Shown piece by piece: positions 28,545 through 36,822 of a stretch of DNA of 64,000 nucleotides; within the stretch, counting starts at the first letter, position 1, and the number at the start of each line of letters is the position of its first letter. A program made the position numbers and the translations under genes. Below the pieces are notes generated by a model, which did not search any database, had not been told where the DNA came from, and saw only the letters and a program-made list of their open reading frames with translations. Location of the stretch: assembly GCA_014655195.1 (NCBI GenBank), contig BNBH01000028.1, positions 1 through 64,000 on the forward strand. Direction: 5' to 3'. This stretch comes from Streptomyces cellulosae. GTDB taxonomy: Bacteria > Actinomycetota > Actinomycetes > Streptomycetales > Streptomycetaceae.

Positions 28545-29459
28545 ATGACCCACGACGGCACCGGGCTCCTCACCATCGGGGCGCTCGCCCGCGCCACCGG
28601 CCTGTCCGTGCGCACCATCCGCTACTGGTCCGACGAGGGCGCCCTGCCGCCCGTGGCCCGGTCCTCCGGCGGCTACCGGCTCTACGACGCCGGCTCCGCC
28701 GCCCGCCTGGAGCTCATCCGCACACTGCGCGAACTGGGCCTCGGCCTCGACGACGTACGCCGGGTCGTCACAGGAGAGACCACGGTCGCCCGGGTCGCCG
28801 CCGCGCATGTGGCGGCGCTGGACGCGCGGATCCGGTCGCTGAAGGTGACCCGCGCGGTGCTGTCGACCGTGGCCCGACGAGGCTCGACCGCCGAGGAGAC
28901 GACCCTGATGAACCGACTGGCCCGACTGTCCGCCGCCGAACGCGCCCGCATCCTCGACGACTTCACCGCCGAGATCTTCCAGGGACTCGACACCGCGGAC
29001 CCCGACATCCGCCGGCGCCTCCGGTTCGCCGCGGCCGACCTGCCCGACGACCCCACGCCCGAGCAGGTGGACGCCTGGGTGGAACTCGTCGAACTGATCC
29101 AGGACCCGGGGTTCCGGGCCGTCATGCGCAGGATGATCGAGTTCAACGCCGCGGACCGGGGCCCTGAGGTGCCCAGTGGCAGCTCCCTGTGGTTCATGAG
29201 CCGCCTGATCCACAGCGCCGGCGAGGCCCTGCGCGACGGCGTCGAGCCGGGCACGCCCCGCGCCGAGGCCGTGCTGCGCGAGCTGATCGGCGACGCCGAC
29301 CCGGCCGCCGTGCTGAAGCGCCTCGCGGCGGTGGCCGACCCGCGCCTCAACCGCTACCGCGAACTGTCCGCCGTGGTGAACGGATGGGAGCGGCCGTCCG
29401 CCCACGCCGAGGAGTTCGGGTGGGTGGTCGCCGCACTGGAGGCGCGCGCCGCCGGATAA
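28545..29459 (+). CDS. MerR-family transcriptional regulator
   Basis: A 304-residue regulator. The N-terminal winged helix-turn-helix (TIGALARATGLSVRTIRYWS, then GYRLYDAGSAARLELIRTLREL) is clearly MerR, followed by the dimerisation helix (about residues 80-115). The remaining 190 residues are a helical C-terminal domain of unknown ligand, with no metal-binding cysteines, so a small-molecule sensor is more likely than a metal sensor. It starts 49 bases after the preceding gene on the same strand. Target genes cannot be deduced. Confidence 0.88.
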   Translation: MTHDGTGLLTIGALARATGLSVRTIRYWSDEGALPPVARSSGGYRLYDAGSAARLELIRTLRELGLGLDDVRRVVTGETTVARVAAAHVAALDARIRSLKVTRAVLSTVARRGSTAEETTLMNRLARLSAAERARILDDFTAEIFQGLDTADPDIRRRLRFAAADLPDDPTPEQVDAWVELVELIQDPGFRAVMRRMIEFNAADRGPEVPSGSSLWFMSRLIHSAGEALRDGVEPGTPRAEAVLRELIGDADPAAVLKRLAAVADPRLNRYRELSAVVNGWERPSAHAEEFGWVVAALEARAAG

Positions 29460-29502
29460 TCTTGCCCGCGTCAGTACCAGCACGAAAAAGAGGGGCGAAC
29501 CG

Positions 29503-29715
29503 GTGGCGGACATCGAGGAAGCACGCAAGCAGTTCGAGCGGATCGACACGAACGGGGACGGGTTCATCACCGCTGCCGAGTTCAAGACCGCGCTGGCCCA
29601 GGGCGGCGACTGGAACGTCACCGAGGCGGTCGCCGAGGCCATCATCACGTCGCGCGACCTGGACGGCGACAAGCTGCTGTCCTTCGACGAGTTCTGGATC
29701 CACCTGGACAAGTAG
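29503..29715 (+). CDS. cabB: Small EF-hand calcium-binding protein (CabB-like)
   Basis: A 70-residue cytoplasmic protein made of two canonical EF-hands. Loop 1 is residues 15-26 (DTNGDGFITAAE, with D15, N17, D19, T23, E26). Loop 2 is residues 52-63 (DLDGDKLLSFDE, with D52, D54, D56, S60, E63). All ligand positions are acceptable, so calcium binding is expected. I recall the S. coelicolor protein at this locus as CabB (SCO5464); the symbol rests on that memory and on synteny. The GTG start has AGAGGGG upstream. Likely a calcium buffer or sensor; no partner is encoded next to it. Confidence 0.9.
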   Translation: MADIEEARKQFERIDTNGDGFITAAEFKTALAQGGDWNVTEAVAEAIITSRDLDGDKLLSFDEFWIHLDK

Positions 29716-29723
29716 CACCGGAC

Positions 29724-29756
29724 ATTCCCCGGCGCCGGAGTACCGGCGCCGGGAAT
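29724..29756 (+). terminator. Terminator after the EF-hand gene
   Basis: Fourteen-bp stem with one bulged C (29724-29738 with 29743-29756) and an AGTA loop, nine bases past the stop. Confidence 0.85.
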
Positions 29757-29895
29757 CCGCGCGTACGCCGTGCGGGGGGCCGTACGGGCGACAGCGCCCG
29801 GAATGGTCCGCCCGTCCCCGGGGTTGTGCCGATCATTGGGGTTTCCCCGGAAACCCCGGCGACATCGACCCCCGGAAAGGGCGAGGCGAGCAGAC

Positions 29896-30555
29896 ATGAA
29901 GATCGGCATCATCGGCGCGGGCAACATCGGCGGAAACCTCACGCGGCGGCTCACGGCCCTCGGCCACGACGTGTCCGTCGCCAACTCCCGCGGGCCGCAC
30001 ACCCTGAAGGAACTGGCCGACGAGACCGGCGCGACCCCGGTGAGGGTCGAGGAGGCCGCGCGCGGCGCGGAGATCGCCGTCGTCGCCGTACCCCTCAAGG
30101 CCGTGCCGGACCTGCCCTCCGGGCTGTTCGACGAGGCCGCCGAGGGCCTGGCCGTCATCGACACCGGCAACTACTACCCGCAGCGCGACGGCAGGATCGC
30201 CGGCATCGAGGACGAGGGCCTCACCGAGAGCCGCTGGACCGAGCGCCAGATCGGGCACCCCGTGATCAAGGCGTTCAACGGTACGTACGCCCAGGACATC
30301 CTGGACCGCCACCGCCCCGCGGGCGACCCCGGGCGCATGGCCCTCCCGGTCGCCGGCGACGACGAGGCCGCCAAGCGCAAGGTCCGCGCCCTGATCGAGG
30401 AACTGGGCTTCGACACCGTCGACGCGGGCGGCCTCGACGACTCCTGGCGCCAGCAGCCCGGCACCCCGGTCTACGGCCTGCGCGGCGGCGTAGAAGCCGT
30501 CACCCGTGCCCTCGCCGAGGCGTCCCCGGAACGCCCGGAGGAGTTCCGCGGCTAG
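29896..30555 (+). CDS. NADPH:F420-type oxidoreductase / dinucleotide-binding protein
   Basis: A 219-residue Rossmann-fold protein. The N-terminal IGIIGAGNIGGNLTRRL is the dinucleotide-binding motif and VANSRGPHT is the NADP-phosphate region seen in F420-dependent NADP oxidoreductases and their relatives. Further matches are VVAVPLKAVPDL, VIDTGNYYPQRDG and VIKAFNGTYAQDI. The family includes F420H2:NADP oxidoreductase and less characterised reductases of about this length, so the hydride acceptor is not certain. It starts after a terminator and ends 16 bases before a convergent GH25 gene. Confidence 0.85.
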   Translation: MKIGIIGAGNIGGNLTRRLTALGHDVSVANSRGPHTLKELADETGATPVRVEEAARGAEIAVVAVPLKAVPDLPSGLFDEAAEGLAVIDTGNYYPQRDGRIAGIEDEGLTESRWTERQIGHPVIKAFNGTYAQDILDRHRPAGDPGRMALPVAGDDEAAKRKVRALIEELGFDTVDAGGLDDSWRQQPGTPVYGLRGGVEAVTRALAEASPERPEEFRG

Positions 30556-30571
30556 GACAGGCCCGGGCCGC

Positions 30572-31129
30572 TCAGGCCCCCGCCCACTCCCGGAGCGCCG
30601 ACTCGCTGGAGAAGTCCGCCACGTTCTTGTCCAGCGGGTCGTCGGTGTACTGGTGGAAACGCCAGTCCGCCTGAATACGCGGTTTCCCGGCGGCCGCCGC
30701 GTAGTCGGCGATCCAGAGGCCGTCGCCCGCGTAGGAGGTGGTGTCGTAGGTCAACCAGAAATGACGGTTGCAGTAAAGGATCACCTTGTGGTGGGGGCGG
30801 AGTTCCTTCACCTTGCGGATGAAGCGGTCCTTCTCGGAATTGCTCGCGTGCGAGCCGCCCCCGGTCGTCTCCCAGTCCACCGCGAGGATGTCGCCCCGCC
30901 GCTCGGGGGCCTTGGAGACGAAGTGCTCGGCCTGTTCGGTGAGATTCCCCGGCCAGAGGAAGTGGTAGAACCCGACCACCAGACCGGCGTCCCGCCCCCT
31001 CTTCGTCTGGGCGGCCAATTTCGGATTCACGTACGAACGGCCTTCCGTCGCTTTGACGAAGACGAAGGAAAGGCCGTCCGTGTCGTACGAGGAGGACTGG
31101 TGGGAACTGATGTCGATGCCACGCAGCAT
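30572..31129 (-). CDS. GH25 (Chalaropsis lysozyme type) hydrolase without signal peptide
   Basis: A 185-residue single-domain protein with GH25 features: GIDISSHQ (D6), FVFVKATEGRSYVNP, AGLVVGFYHFLWPG, the catalytic pair in AVDWETT (D85, E87) and DGLWIADYA. GH25 enzymes cut the glycan strand of peptidoglycan. It starts directly with the domain and has no secretion signal or anchoring module, so either it is released by lysis, exported by a non-classical route, or has another role. Phage endolysins share this layout, but no other phage gene is near. Convergent with the oxidoreductase gene. Confidence 0.85.
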   Translation of the reverse strand: MLRGIDISSHQSSSYDTDGLSFVFVKATEGRSYVNPKLAAQTKRGRDAGLVVGFYHFLWPGNLTEQAEHFVSKAPERRGDILAVDWETTGGGSHASNSEKDRFIRKVKELRPHHKVILYCNRHFWLTYDTTSYAGDGLWIADYAAAAGKPRIQADWRFHQYTDDPLDKNVADFSSESALREWAGA

Positions 31130-31245
31130 GCAGGTTCTCCCGTGTGGTGCGGTGGGGGACGGGAATTGATGGTTCCCCGTTTCAACCTGCTTGACGCAAA
31201 GCCCTGTTCAGCGCGGCCGTGTCGGCACCCGAGCCGGCGACCGGT

Positions 31246-32613
31246 TCAGCACTCGATGATGTTCACCGCGAGACCGCCCCGCGCGGTCTCCTTGTACTTC
31301 ACCGACATGTCCGCGCCGGTCTCCTTCATGGTCTTGATGACCTTGTCGAGGGACACCTTGTGGGAGCCGTCGCCGCGCATCGCCATCCGCGCGGCCGTCA
31401 CCGCCTTCACGGCGGCCATGCCGTTGCGCTCGATGCACGGGATCTGCACCAGGCCGCCGACCGGGTCGCAGGTCAGGCCCAGGTTGTGCTCCATGCCGAT
31501 CTCGGCGGCGTTCTCCACCTGCTCGGGGCTGCCGCCCAGCACCTCCGCCAGCGCGCCCGCCGCCATCGAGCAGGCGGACCCCACCTCGCCCTGGCAGCCG
31601 ACCTCCGCGCCGGAGATGGACGCGTTCTCCTTGAAGAGCATGCCGATGGCGCCCGCCGCGAGCAGGAAGCGCACCACGCCCTCCTCGTCGGCGCCCGGCA
31701 CGAAGTTCATGTAGTAGTGCAGGACGGCCGGGATGATGCCGGCCGCGCCGTTCGTCGGGGCGGTGACGACCCGGCCGCCGGCCGCGTTCTCCTCGTTCAC
31801 CGCCATCGCGTAGAGGGTGATCCACTCCATCGCGAGCGCCAGCGGGTCGCCCTCGGAGCGCAGCTTGCGGGCGGTGGTGGCGGCGCGGCGGCGGACCTTC
31901 AGCCCGCCCGGCAGGATGCCCTCGCGGGACATGCCCCGCTCCACGCAGGCCCGCATCACGCGCCAGATCTCCAGCAGGCCCTCGCGGATCTCCTCCTCGG
32001 TCCGCCACGCGCGCTCGTTCTCCAGCATCAGCGCGGAGATCGACAGCCCGGTCTCCTTGGTGAGCCGCAGCAGCTCGTCACCGGTGCGGAAGGGGTACTT
32101 CAGCACGGTGTCGTCGAGTTTGATCCGGTCCGCGCCCACCGCGTCCTCGTCGACGACGAAACCGCCGCCCACCGAGTAGTACGTCTTGGCCAGCAGCTCC
32201 GTACCGGAGGAGTCGTACGCCCACAGCGTCATGCCGTTGGCGTGGTAGGGGAGCGCCTTGCGGCGGTGCAGCACCAGGTCGTCGTCGAAGGAGAAGCCGA
32301 TCTCGTGCTCGCCGAGCAGCCGCAGCCGCCCGCCGTCCTTGATCTTCTCCACGCGCTCGTCGGCCGACTCCACGTCCACCGTGCGCGGCGAGTCGCCCTC
32401 CAGGCCCAGCAGCACCGCCTTGGGCGTGCCGTGGCCGTGCCCGGTGGCGCCCAGCGAGCCGTACAGCTCCGCGCGCACCGAGGCGACGGAGTCCAGGAGG
32501 TCCTCGTTGCGCAGCCGCCGGGCGAACATCCGGGCCGCCCGCATGGGGCCGACCGTGTGCGAGCTGGACGGGCCGATACCGATCGAGAACAGGTCGAAGA
32601 CCGAGATGGCCAC
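31246..32613 (-). CDS. sdaA: L-serine dehydratase, single-chain iron-sulfur type
   Basis: A 455-residue enzyme that deaminates L-serine to pyruvate. The beta domain is N-terminal (FDLFSIGIGPSSSHTVGPM) and the alpha domain C-terminal (GGRVVTAPTNGAAGIIPAV, SGAEVGCQGEVGSACSMAA, GLTCDPVGGLVQIPC). The cysteines in these stretches are the expected 4Fe-4S ligands. The GTG at 32613 is chosen because GAGGAG lies seven bases upstream and family proteins start with ISVFDLFSIG; the open frame upstream adds only MDSVVRRTLRSPP. Downstream of glyA on the same strand, fitting a serine-glycine pathway cluster. Confidence 0.95.
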   Translation of the reverse strand: MAISVFDLFSIGIGPSSSHTVGPMRAARMFARRLRNEDLLDSVASVRAELYGSLGATGHGHGTPKAVLLGLEGDSPRTVDVESADERVEKIKDGGRLRLLGEHEIGFSFDDDLVLHRRKALPYHANGMTLWAYDSSGTELLAKTYYSVGGGFVVDEDAVGADRIKLDDTVLKYPFRTGDELLRLTKETGLSISALMLENERAWRTEEEIREGLLEIWRVMRACVERGMSREGILPGGLKVRRRAATTARKLRSEGDPLALAMEWITLYAMAVNEENAAGGRVVTAPTNGAAGIIPAVLHYYMNFVPGADEEGVVRFLLAAGAIGMLFKENASISGAEVGCQGEVGSACSMAAGALAEVLGGSPEQVENAAEIGMEHNLGLTCDPVGGLVQIPCIERNGMAAVKAVTAARMAMRGDGSHKVSLDKVIKTMKETGADMSVKYKETARGGLAVNIIEC

Positions 32614-32779
32614 GGGAGGACTCCTCAGGGTTCGGCGGACGACGCTGTCCACCGGGGAAGGGCGGTTCAGTGGGCCGGAGGGGGTGATGAATCGTTCATG
32701 CGCCGCATGGTGCGGGGCACCGCGCCCACCGACCCAGTGTGCGCGATGCCCCGTACGTCCATGAAAAAAGCGGACGGAA

Positions 32780-34039
32780 TTACCGCAGACCGGGGTACAG
32801 CGGGTGCTTCGCGGCCAGCGCCGTGACCCGGTCCCGGAGCGCCTCGGCGTCGTACGACGGCTTCAGCGCCTCCGCGATCACGTCCGCGACCTCGGCGAAG
32901 TCCTCGGCCGTGAAGCCGCGGGTGGCGAGGGCGGGCGTGCCGATCCGCAGACCCGAGGTGACCATCGGCGGGCGCGGGTCGTTCGGGATCGCGTTCCGGT
33001 TGACGGTGATCCCGACCTCGTGCAGCCGGTCCTCGGCCTGCTGGCCGTCCAGCTCCGAGTTCCGCAGGTCCACCAGGACGAGGTGCACGTCCGTGCCGCC
33101 GGACAGCACGTCCACGCCCACGGCCTTCACGTCGTCCCGCACCAGACGCTCGGCCAGGATGCGGGCGCCCTCCAGGGTGCGGCGCTGCCGCTCCTTGAAG
33201 TCCTCGCTCGCGGCGACCTTGAACGCGACCGCCTTGGCGGCGACCACGTGCTCCAGCGGACCGCCCTGCTGGCCCGGGAACACGGCGGAGTTGATCTTCT
33301 TGGCCAGCTCGGCCGTGGACAGGATCACACCGCCGCGCGGACCGCCGAGGGTCTTGTGCGTGGTGGTCGTGACGACGTGGGCGTGCGGCACCGGGTTCGG
33401 GTGCAGGCCCGCGGCGACCAGACCGGCGAAGTGCGCCATGTCGACCATGAGGTACGCGCCGACCTCGTCCGCGATCCGGCGGAACGCGGCGAAGTCCAGC
33501 TGACGCGGGTACGCCGACCAGCCGGCGACGATCAGCTTCGGCTTGTTCTCCTTGGCGAGACGCTCGACCTCGGCCATGTCGACCTGGCCGTCGTCGCCCA
33601 CGTGGTACGCGACCACGTTGTAGAGCTTGCCGGAGAAGTTGATCTTCATGCCGTGGGTGAGGTGCCCGCCGTGCGCGAGGTTCAGACCCATGATCGTGTC
33701 GCCCGGCTTCAGCAGCGCGAACATCGCGGCCGCGTTGGCCTGGGCGCCCGAGTGCGGCTGGACGTTGGCGTGCTCGGCGCCGAACAGCTCCTTCACCCGG
33801 TCGATGGCGATCTGCTCGATCACGTCGACGTGCTCGCAGCCGCCGTAGTAGCGGCGGCCGGGGTAGCCCTCGGCGTACTTGTTGGTGAGGACCGAGCCCT
33901 GGGCCTCCATGACCGCGACCGGGGCGAAGTTCTCCGAGGCGATCATCTCGAGGGTGGACTGCTGCCGGTGCAGCTCGGCGTCGACGGCGGCGGCCACCGC
34001 CGGGTCGAGCTCGTGCAGCGGCGTGTTCAGAAGCGACAT
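32780..34039 (-). CDS. glyA: Serine hydroxymethyltransferase
   Basis: A 419-residue PLP enzyme converting serine plus tetrahydrofolate to glycine plus methylene-tetrahydrofolate. Motifs: IASENFAPVAVMEAQGS, YAEGYPGRRYYGGCEHVD, and the PLP-lysine motif TTTTHKTLGGPRGG with K229, the same number as in E. coli. It follows gcvH by only 14 bases, so it is part of the glycine-cleavage operon and falls under the glycine riboswitch upstream of gcvT. The genome probably carries a second glyA elsewhere for basal one-carbon supply. Confidence 0.97.
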   Translation of the reverse strand: MSLLNTPLHELDPAVAAAVDAELHRQQSTLEMIASENFAPVAVMEAQGSVLTNKYAEGYPGRRYYGGCEHVDVIEQIAIDRVKELFGAEHANVQPHSGAQANAAAMFALLKPGDTIMGLNLAHGGHLTHGMKINFSGKLYNVVAYHVGDDGQVDMAEVERLAKENKPKLIVAGWSAYPRQLDFAAFRRIADEVGAYLMVDMAHFAGLVAAGLHPNPVPHAHVVTTTTHKTLGGPRGGVILSTAELAKKINSAVFPGQQGGPLEHVVAAKAVAFKVAASEDFKERQRRTLEGARILAERLVRDDVKAVGVDVLSGGTDVHLVLVDLRNSELDGQQAEDRLHEVGITVNRNAIPNDPRPPMVTSGLRIGTPALATRGFTAEDFAEVADVIAEALKPSYDAEALRDRVTALAAKHPLYPGLR

Positions 34040-34053
34040 ACGGCTCTGGCTCC

Positions 34054-34431
34054 TCAGCCCGCGACGAACGCGTCGTACTCGGCGGCGGACAGCAGGTCGG
34101 CCGGCTCGTCGGTGACCCGCACCTTGAACAGCCAGCCGCCCTCGAAGGGGGCCGAGTTCACCAGCGCCGGGTCGTTCACCACGTCCTCGTTGACCTCGGT
34201 GACCTCGCCGGAGACGGGGGAGTACAGGTCGCTGACGGACTTGGTGGACTCCAGCTCGCCGCAGGTCTCGCCCGCGGTCACCGTGTCACCGACCTCGGGG
34301 ACCTGGACGAAGACCACGTCGCCGAGCGCGTTGGCCGCGTGCTCCGTGATGCCGACCGTCGACACGCCGTCCTCGGCGGCCGACAGCCACTCGTGCTCCT
34401 TGCTGTAGCGCAGCTGCTGGGGGTTGCTCAT
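34054..34431 (-). CDS. gcvH: Glycine cleavage system H protein
   Basis: A 125-residue lipoyl carrier that shuttles the aminomethyl group between GcvP, GcvT and dihydrolipoamide dehydrogenase. The lipoylated lysine is K64 in CGELESTKSVSDLYSPVSGEV's core ESTKSVSD. Flanking motifs YSKEHEWLS and GWLFKVRV are typical and the length is normal. It lies 123 bases after gcvT and 14 bases before glyA in the same direction. GcvP is not in this window, so the P protein must be encoded elsewhere. Confidence 0.97.
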   Translation of the reverse strand: MSNPQQLRYSKEHEWLSAAEDGVSTVGITEHAANALGDVVFVQVPEVGDTVTAGETCGELESTKSVSDLYSPVSGEVTEVNEDVVNDPALVNSAPFEGGWLFKVRVTDEPADLLSAAEYDAFVAG

Positions 34432-34554
34432 GGCCTGAATTCTCCTGTACGCGGGAAACTGCTGATGACGGGGAGGGCACGCGAAGCGGCCGGACGGGTG
34501 GGAACCCCGTGCCGCGGACGCGCGGAAGCCGCCCGGGGGCCGGCTACGACGGTG

Positions 34555-35673
34555 TCACTTCTGCCGCTTGTAGAACGGCAGCGCCACGACGTCGTACGGC
34601 TCGTGGCTGCCGCGGATGTCCACACCGACGCCCTCGGTGCCCGGCTCCGCGTGGGCGGCGTCGACGTAGGCCATGGCGATCGGCTTCCCCAGGGTGGGGG
34701 AGGGGGCGCCGGAGGTGACCTCGCCGATCTTCTCGCCGCCGGCGACCACGGCGTACCCGGCGCGCGGCACCCGGCGGCCGTGGGCGACCAGGCCGACCAG
34801 GACGCGCGGCGGGTTCTTCTCGGCGTGCCCGGCGGCCTCGGCGAGGGCGGCGCGGCCCACGAAGTCGCCCTCCTTCTCGAACTTCACCACCCGGCCCAGA
34901 CCGGCGTCGAAGGGCGTGAGGGAGGTGCTCAGCTCGTTGCCGTACAGCGGCATGCCCGCCTCCAGGCGGAGCGTGTCCCGGCAGGACAGACCGCACGGGA
35001 CCAGGCCGTGGCCCTCGCCCGCCTTGGTCAGCGCCTGCCACAGCTCCACGGCGTGCTCCGGCTTCACGAACAGCTCGAAGCCGTCCTCGCCGGTGTAGCC
35101 GGTGCGGGCGATCAGCGCGGGGACCCCGGCCACGGTGCCCGGCAGGCCGGCGTAGTACTTCAGGCCGTCCAGGTCGGCGTCGGTCAGGCTCTTCAGGATC
35201 GCCGGGGACTCGGGGCCCTGCACGGCCAGCAGCGCGTAGGCGTCGCGGTCGTCGCGCACCTCGGCGTCGAAGCCCGCGGCCCGCTCGGTCAGCGCGTCCA
35301 GCACCACCTGGGCGTTGGAGGCGTTGGCCACGACCATGTACTCGGTCTCGCCCAGGCGGTAGACGATCAGGTCGTCCAGGATGCCGCCGTCCTCACGGCA
35401 GATCATCGTGTAGCGGGCGCGGCCCGGCTTCACGCCCGAGATGTTGCCCACCAGCGCGTGGTCGAGGAGGGCGGCGGCCTGCGGGCCGGTGACCGTGATC
35501 TCACCCATGTGCGAGAGGTCGAAGAGGCCGGCCTTCGTGCGCACGGCGTTGTGCTCGTCGCGCTCGGAGCCGTAGCGCAGGGGCATGTCCCAGCCGGCGA
35601 AGTCGGTCATCGTCGCGCCGAGCGACCGATGCAGGGCATCGAGCGCGGTGCGGCGGGGGTCGGTACTGCTCAT
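34555..35673 (-). CDS. gcvT: Glycine cleavage system T protein (aminomethyltransferase)
   Basis: A 372-residue enzyme that releases ammonia and makes methylene-tetrahydrofolate from the H-protein intermediate. Motifs: MTDFAGWDMPLRYGSERDEH, GLFDLSHMGEI, TGYTGEDGFELF and PCGLSCRDTLRLEAGMPLYG. The ATG at 35673 (MSSTDPRRTALDALH) is chosen, with GGGAG eight bases upstream; the frame stays open into the riboswitch, but that part is untranslated leader. First gene of the gcvT-gcvH-glyA unit and the direct target of the tandem glycine riboswitch. Confidence 0.97.
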   Translation of the reverse strand: MSSTDPRRTALDALHRSLGATMTDFAGWDMPLRYGSERDEHNAVRTKAGLFDLSHMGEITVTGPQAAALLDHALVGNISGVKPGRARYTMICREDGGILDDLIVYRLGETEYMVVANASNAQVVLDALTERAAGFDAEVRDDRDAYALLAVQGPESPAILKSLTDADLDGLKYYAGLPGTVAGVPALIARTGYTGEDGFELFVKPEHAVELWQALTKAGEGHGLVPCGLSCRDTLRLEAGMPLYGNELSTSLTPFDAGLGRVVKFEKEGDFVGRAALAEAAGHAEKNPPRVLVGLVAHGRRVPRAGYAVVAGGEKIGEVTSGAPSPTLGKPIAMAYVDAAHAEPGTEGVGVDIRGSHEPYDVVALPFYKRQK

Positions 35674-35711
35674 CGGTCGGTCTCCCAAGGCATGACGGCG
35701 AGGTCGTTCCT

Positions 35712-35930
35712 CCCCATCTGTCATCGGAACCTGAGAGGTTCGCCATGACCACCCGTGTCACGGAGGTCAGGACTTGCACCTTGGGTGGGGTCGCCGGAGC
35801 ACTGCGACGGCGGCCCGCTTTTCAGATGTGCCTCGCCCGCGCGGTAACGGTGCCTGAGAGATTCAAGGGAGGGACTTGCTCCTTCGGCGCCCCGGCGGCA
35901 CAGGTGCCGGGGACTCTCCCGCGCGGATTC
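35712..35930 (-). promoter_or_regulatory. Tandem glycine riboswitch (gcvT element)
   Basis: On the minus strand two aptamers follow each other. Aptamer 1 (about 35928-35845) shows CGGGAGAGTCC, GGCGCCGAAGGAGCAAG and TGAATCTCTCAGGCA. Aptamer 2 (about 35840-35712) shows the corresponding CACCCAAGGTGCAAG and AACCTCTCAGGTTCCG, followed by ATGACAGATGGGG. These are the hallmark conserved blocks of the class, in the right order and spacing. It ends about 40 bases before the gcvT start. In Streptomyces such elements raise expression of the glycine cleavage genes when glycine is abundant. Limits are estimated by eye. Confidence 0.95.
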
Positions 35931-36153
35931 AAACGGCCGGTATGCAGTTGGCGCGCTCATCATTGCACGCATCGTGGGACACCGGCAGGGGGGCCTTGCC
36001 GGGGGTGCACGGGTCGTGCAGGCTCGGTCACAGGGAGCTGTGACAGGCCTGTGTCGGAATGAGTACGCAACCGAGAGCGACCTGGCATTACCTTCTCTTT
36101 ACACGCGGCGGGGATCGGACCTCCATATCCGGCCCCAGGGGAGGACGACCACG
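35931..36153. other. Divergent promoter region between the riboswitch and the P-loop gene
   Basis: About 220 bases that must hold the gcv operon promoter (-) and that of the P-loop gene (+). The latter probably uses the AT-richer stretch around 36087-36102 (CATTACCTTCTCTTTA). I cannot assign hexamers with confidence. Confidence 0.35.
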
Positions 36154-36822
36154 GTGAACAGGCCCACGGCGTACGCCGGCACCACAGGCGTCGCGCTGCC
36201 GCGGCAGCACGCGCACCGGGCCGACGGCGCCCGCGACGCGGAGCCCGCCCCCCTCGTCCAGGACCTGCGCGCCCGCGCGGGACGCAGTCCGCGCGCCCTG
36301 CTCTTCGGCCCCCGCGACCTCGTCGTCGTCACCGGCCTGCCCGGCAGCGGCAAGTCCACGCTGATGCGGCGCGCGGTGCACGACGACCGCGTCGACTCCC
36401 AGGACGCCCGCGACCGCTGGGACAGCCGCATGCCCCGCCTGCTGCCGTACGCGGTCTACCGGCCGCTGGTCCGGCTCGCCCACTACGCGGGACTGCGCCG
36501 TGTGCTGCGCTCCGGCCGGCCGGTCGTCGTGCACGACTGCGGCACCCAGACCTGGGTACGGCGCTGGCTGGCCCGCGAGGCCCGCCGCCGCGGGGCCGCG
36601 CTGCACCTGCTGCTCCTCGACGTCCCGCCGGAGGAGGCCCTGGCCGGGCAGCTGGAGCGGGGCCGGGGCGTCTCGCGCTACGCCTTCCGCCGCCACCGCA
36701 CCGCGTGCGCCCGGCTGCTGGACGCGGTGGAGTCCGGCCGGGTCCCGGAGGGCTGCGCCTCGGCGGTACTCGTCGACCGGGACGCCGCGAACACGCTGCG
36801 CCGCATCGGCTTCACCGGTTGA
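36154..36822 (+). CDS. P-loop ATPase/kinase-like protein (AAA_33 type)
   Basis: A 222-residue soluble protein with a Walker A motif VVVTGLPGSGKSTLMRR (about residues 68-84). A variable N-terminal region precedes it. The layout (P-loop, then DARDRW, a central VVVHDCGTQTWVRRWL, and LLLLDVPPEEALAGQLERGR) resembles small polynucleotide- or nucleoside-kinase-like ATPases of actinobacteria. The actual substrate is unknown. The GTG start has GGGGAGG nine bases upstream. Its last codons (Gly-Phe-Thr-Gly-stop) are the first part of a 12-copy tandem repeat that runs to the next gene. Divergent from the glycine operon. Confidence 0.85.
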   Translation: MNRPTAYAGTTGVALPRQHAHRADGARDAEPAPLVQDLRARAGRSPRALLFGPRDLVVVTGLPGSGKSTLMRRAVHDDRVDSQDARDRWDSRMPRLLPYAVYRPLVRLAHYAGLRRVLRSGRPVVVHDCGTQTWVRRWLAREARRRGAALHLLLLDVPPEEALAGQLERGRGVSRYAFRRHRTACARLLDAVESGRVPEGCASAVLVDRDAANTLRRIGFTG

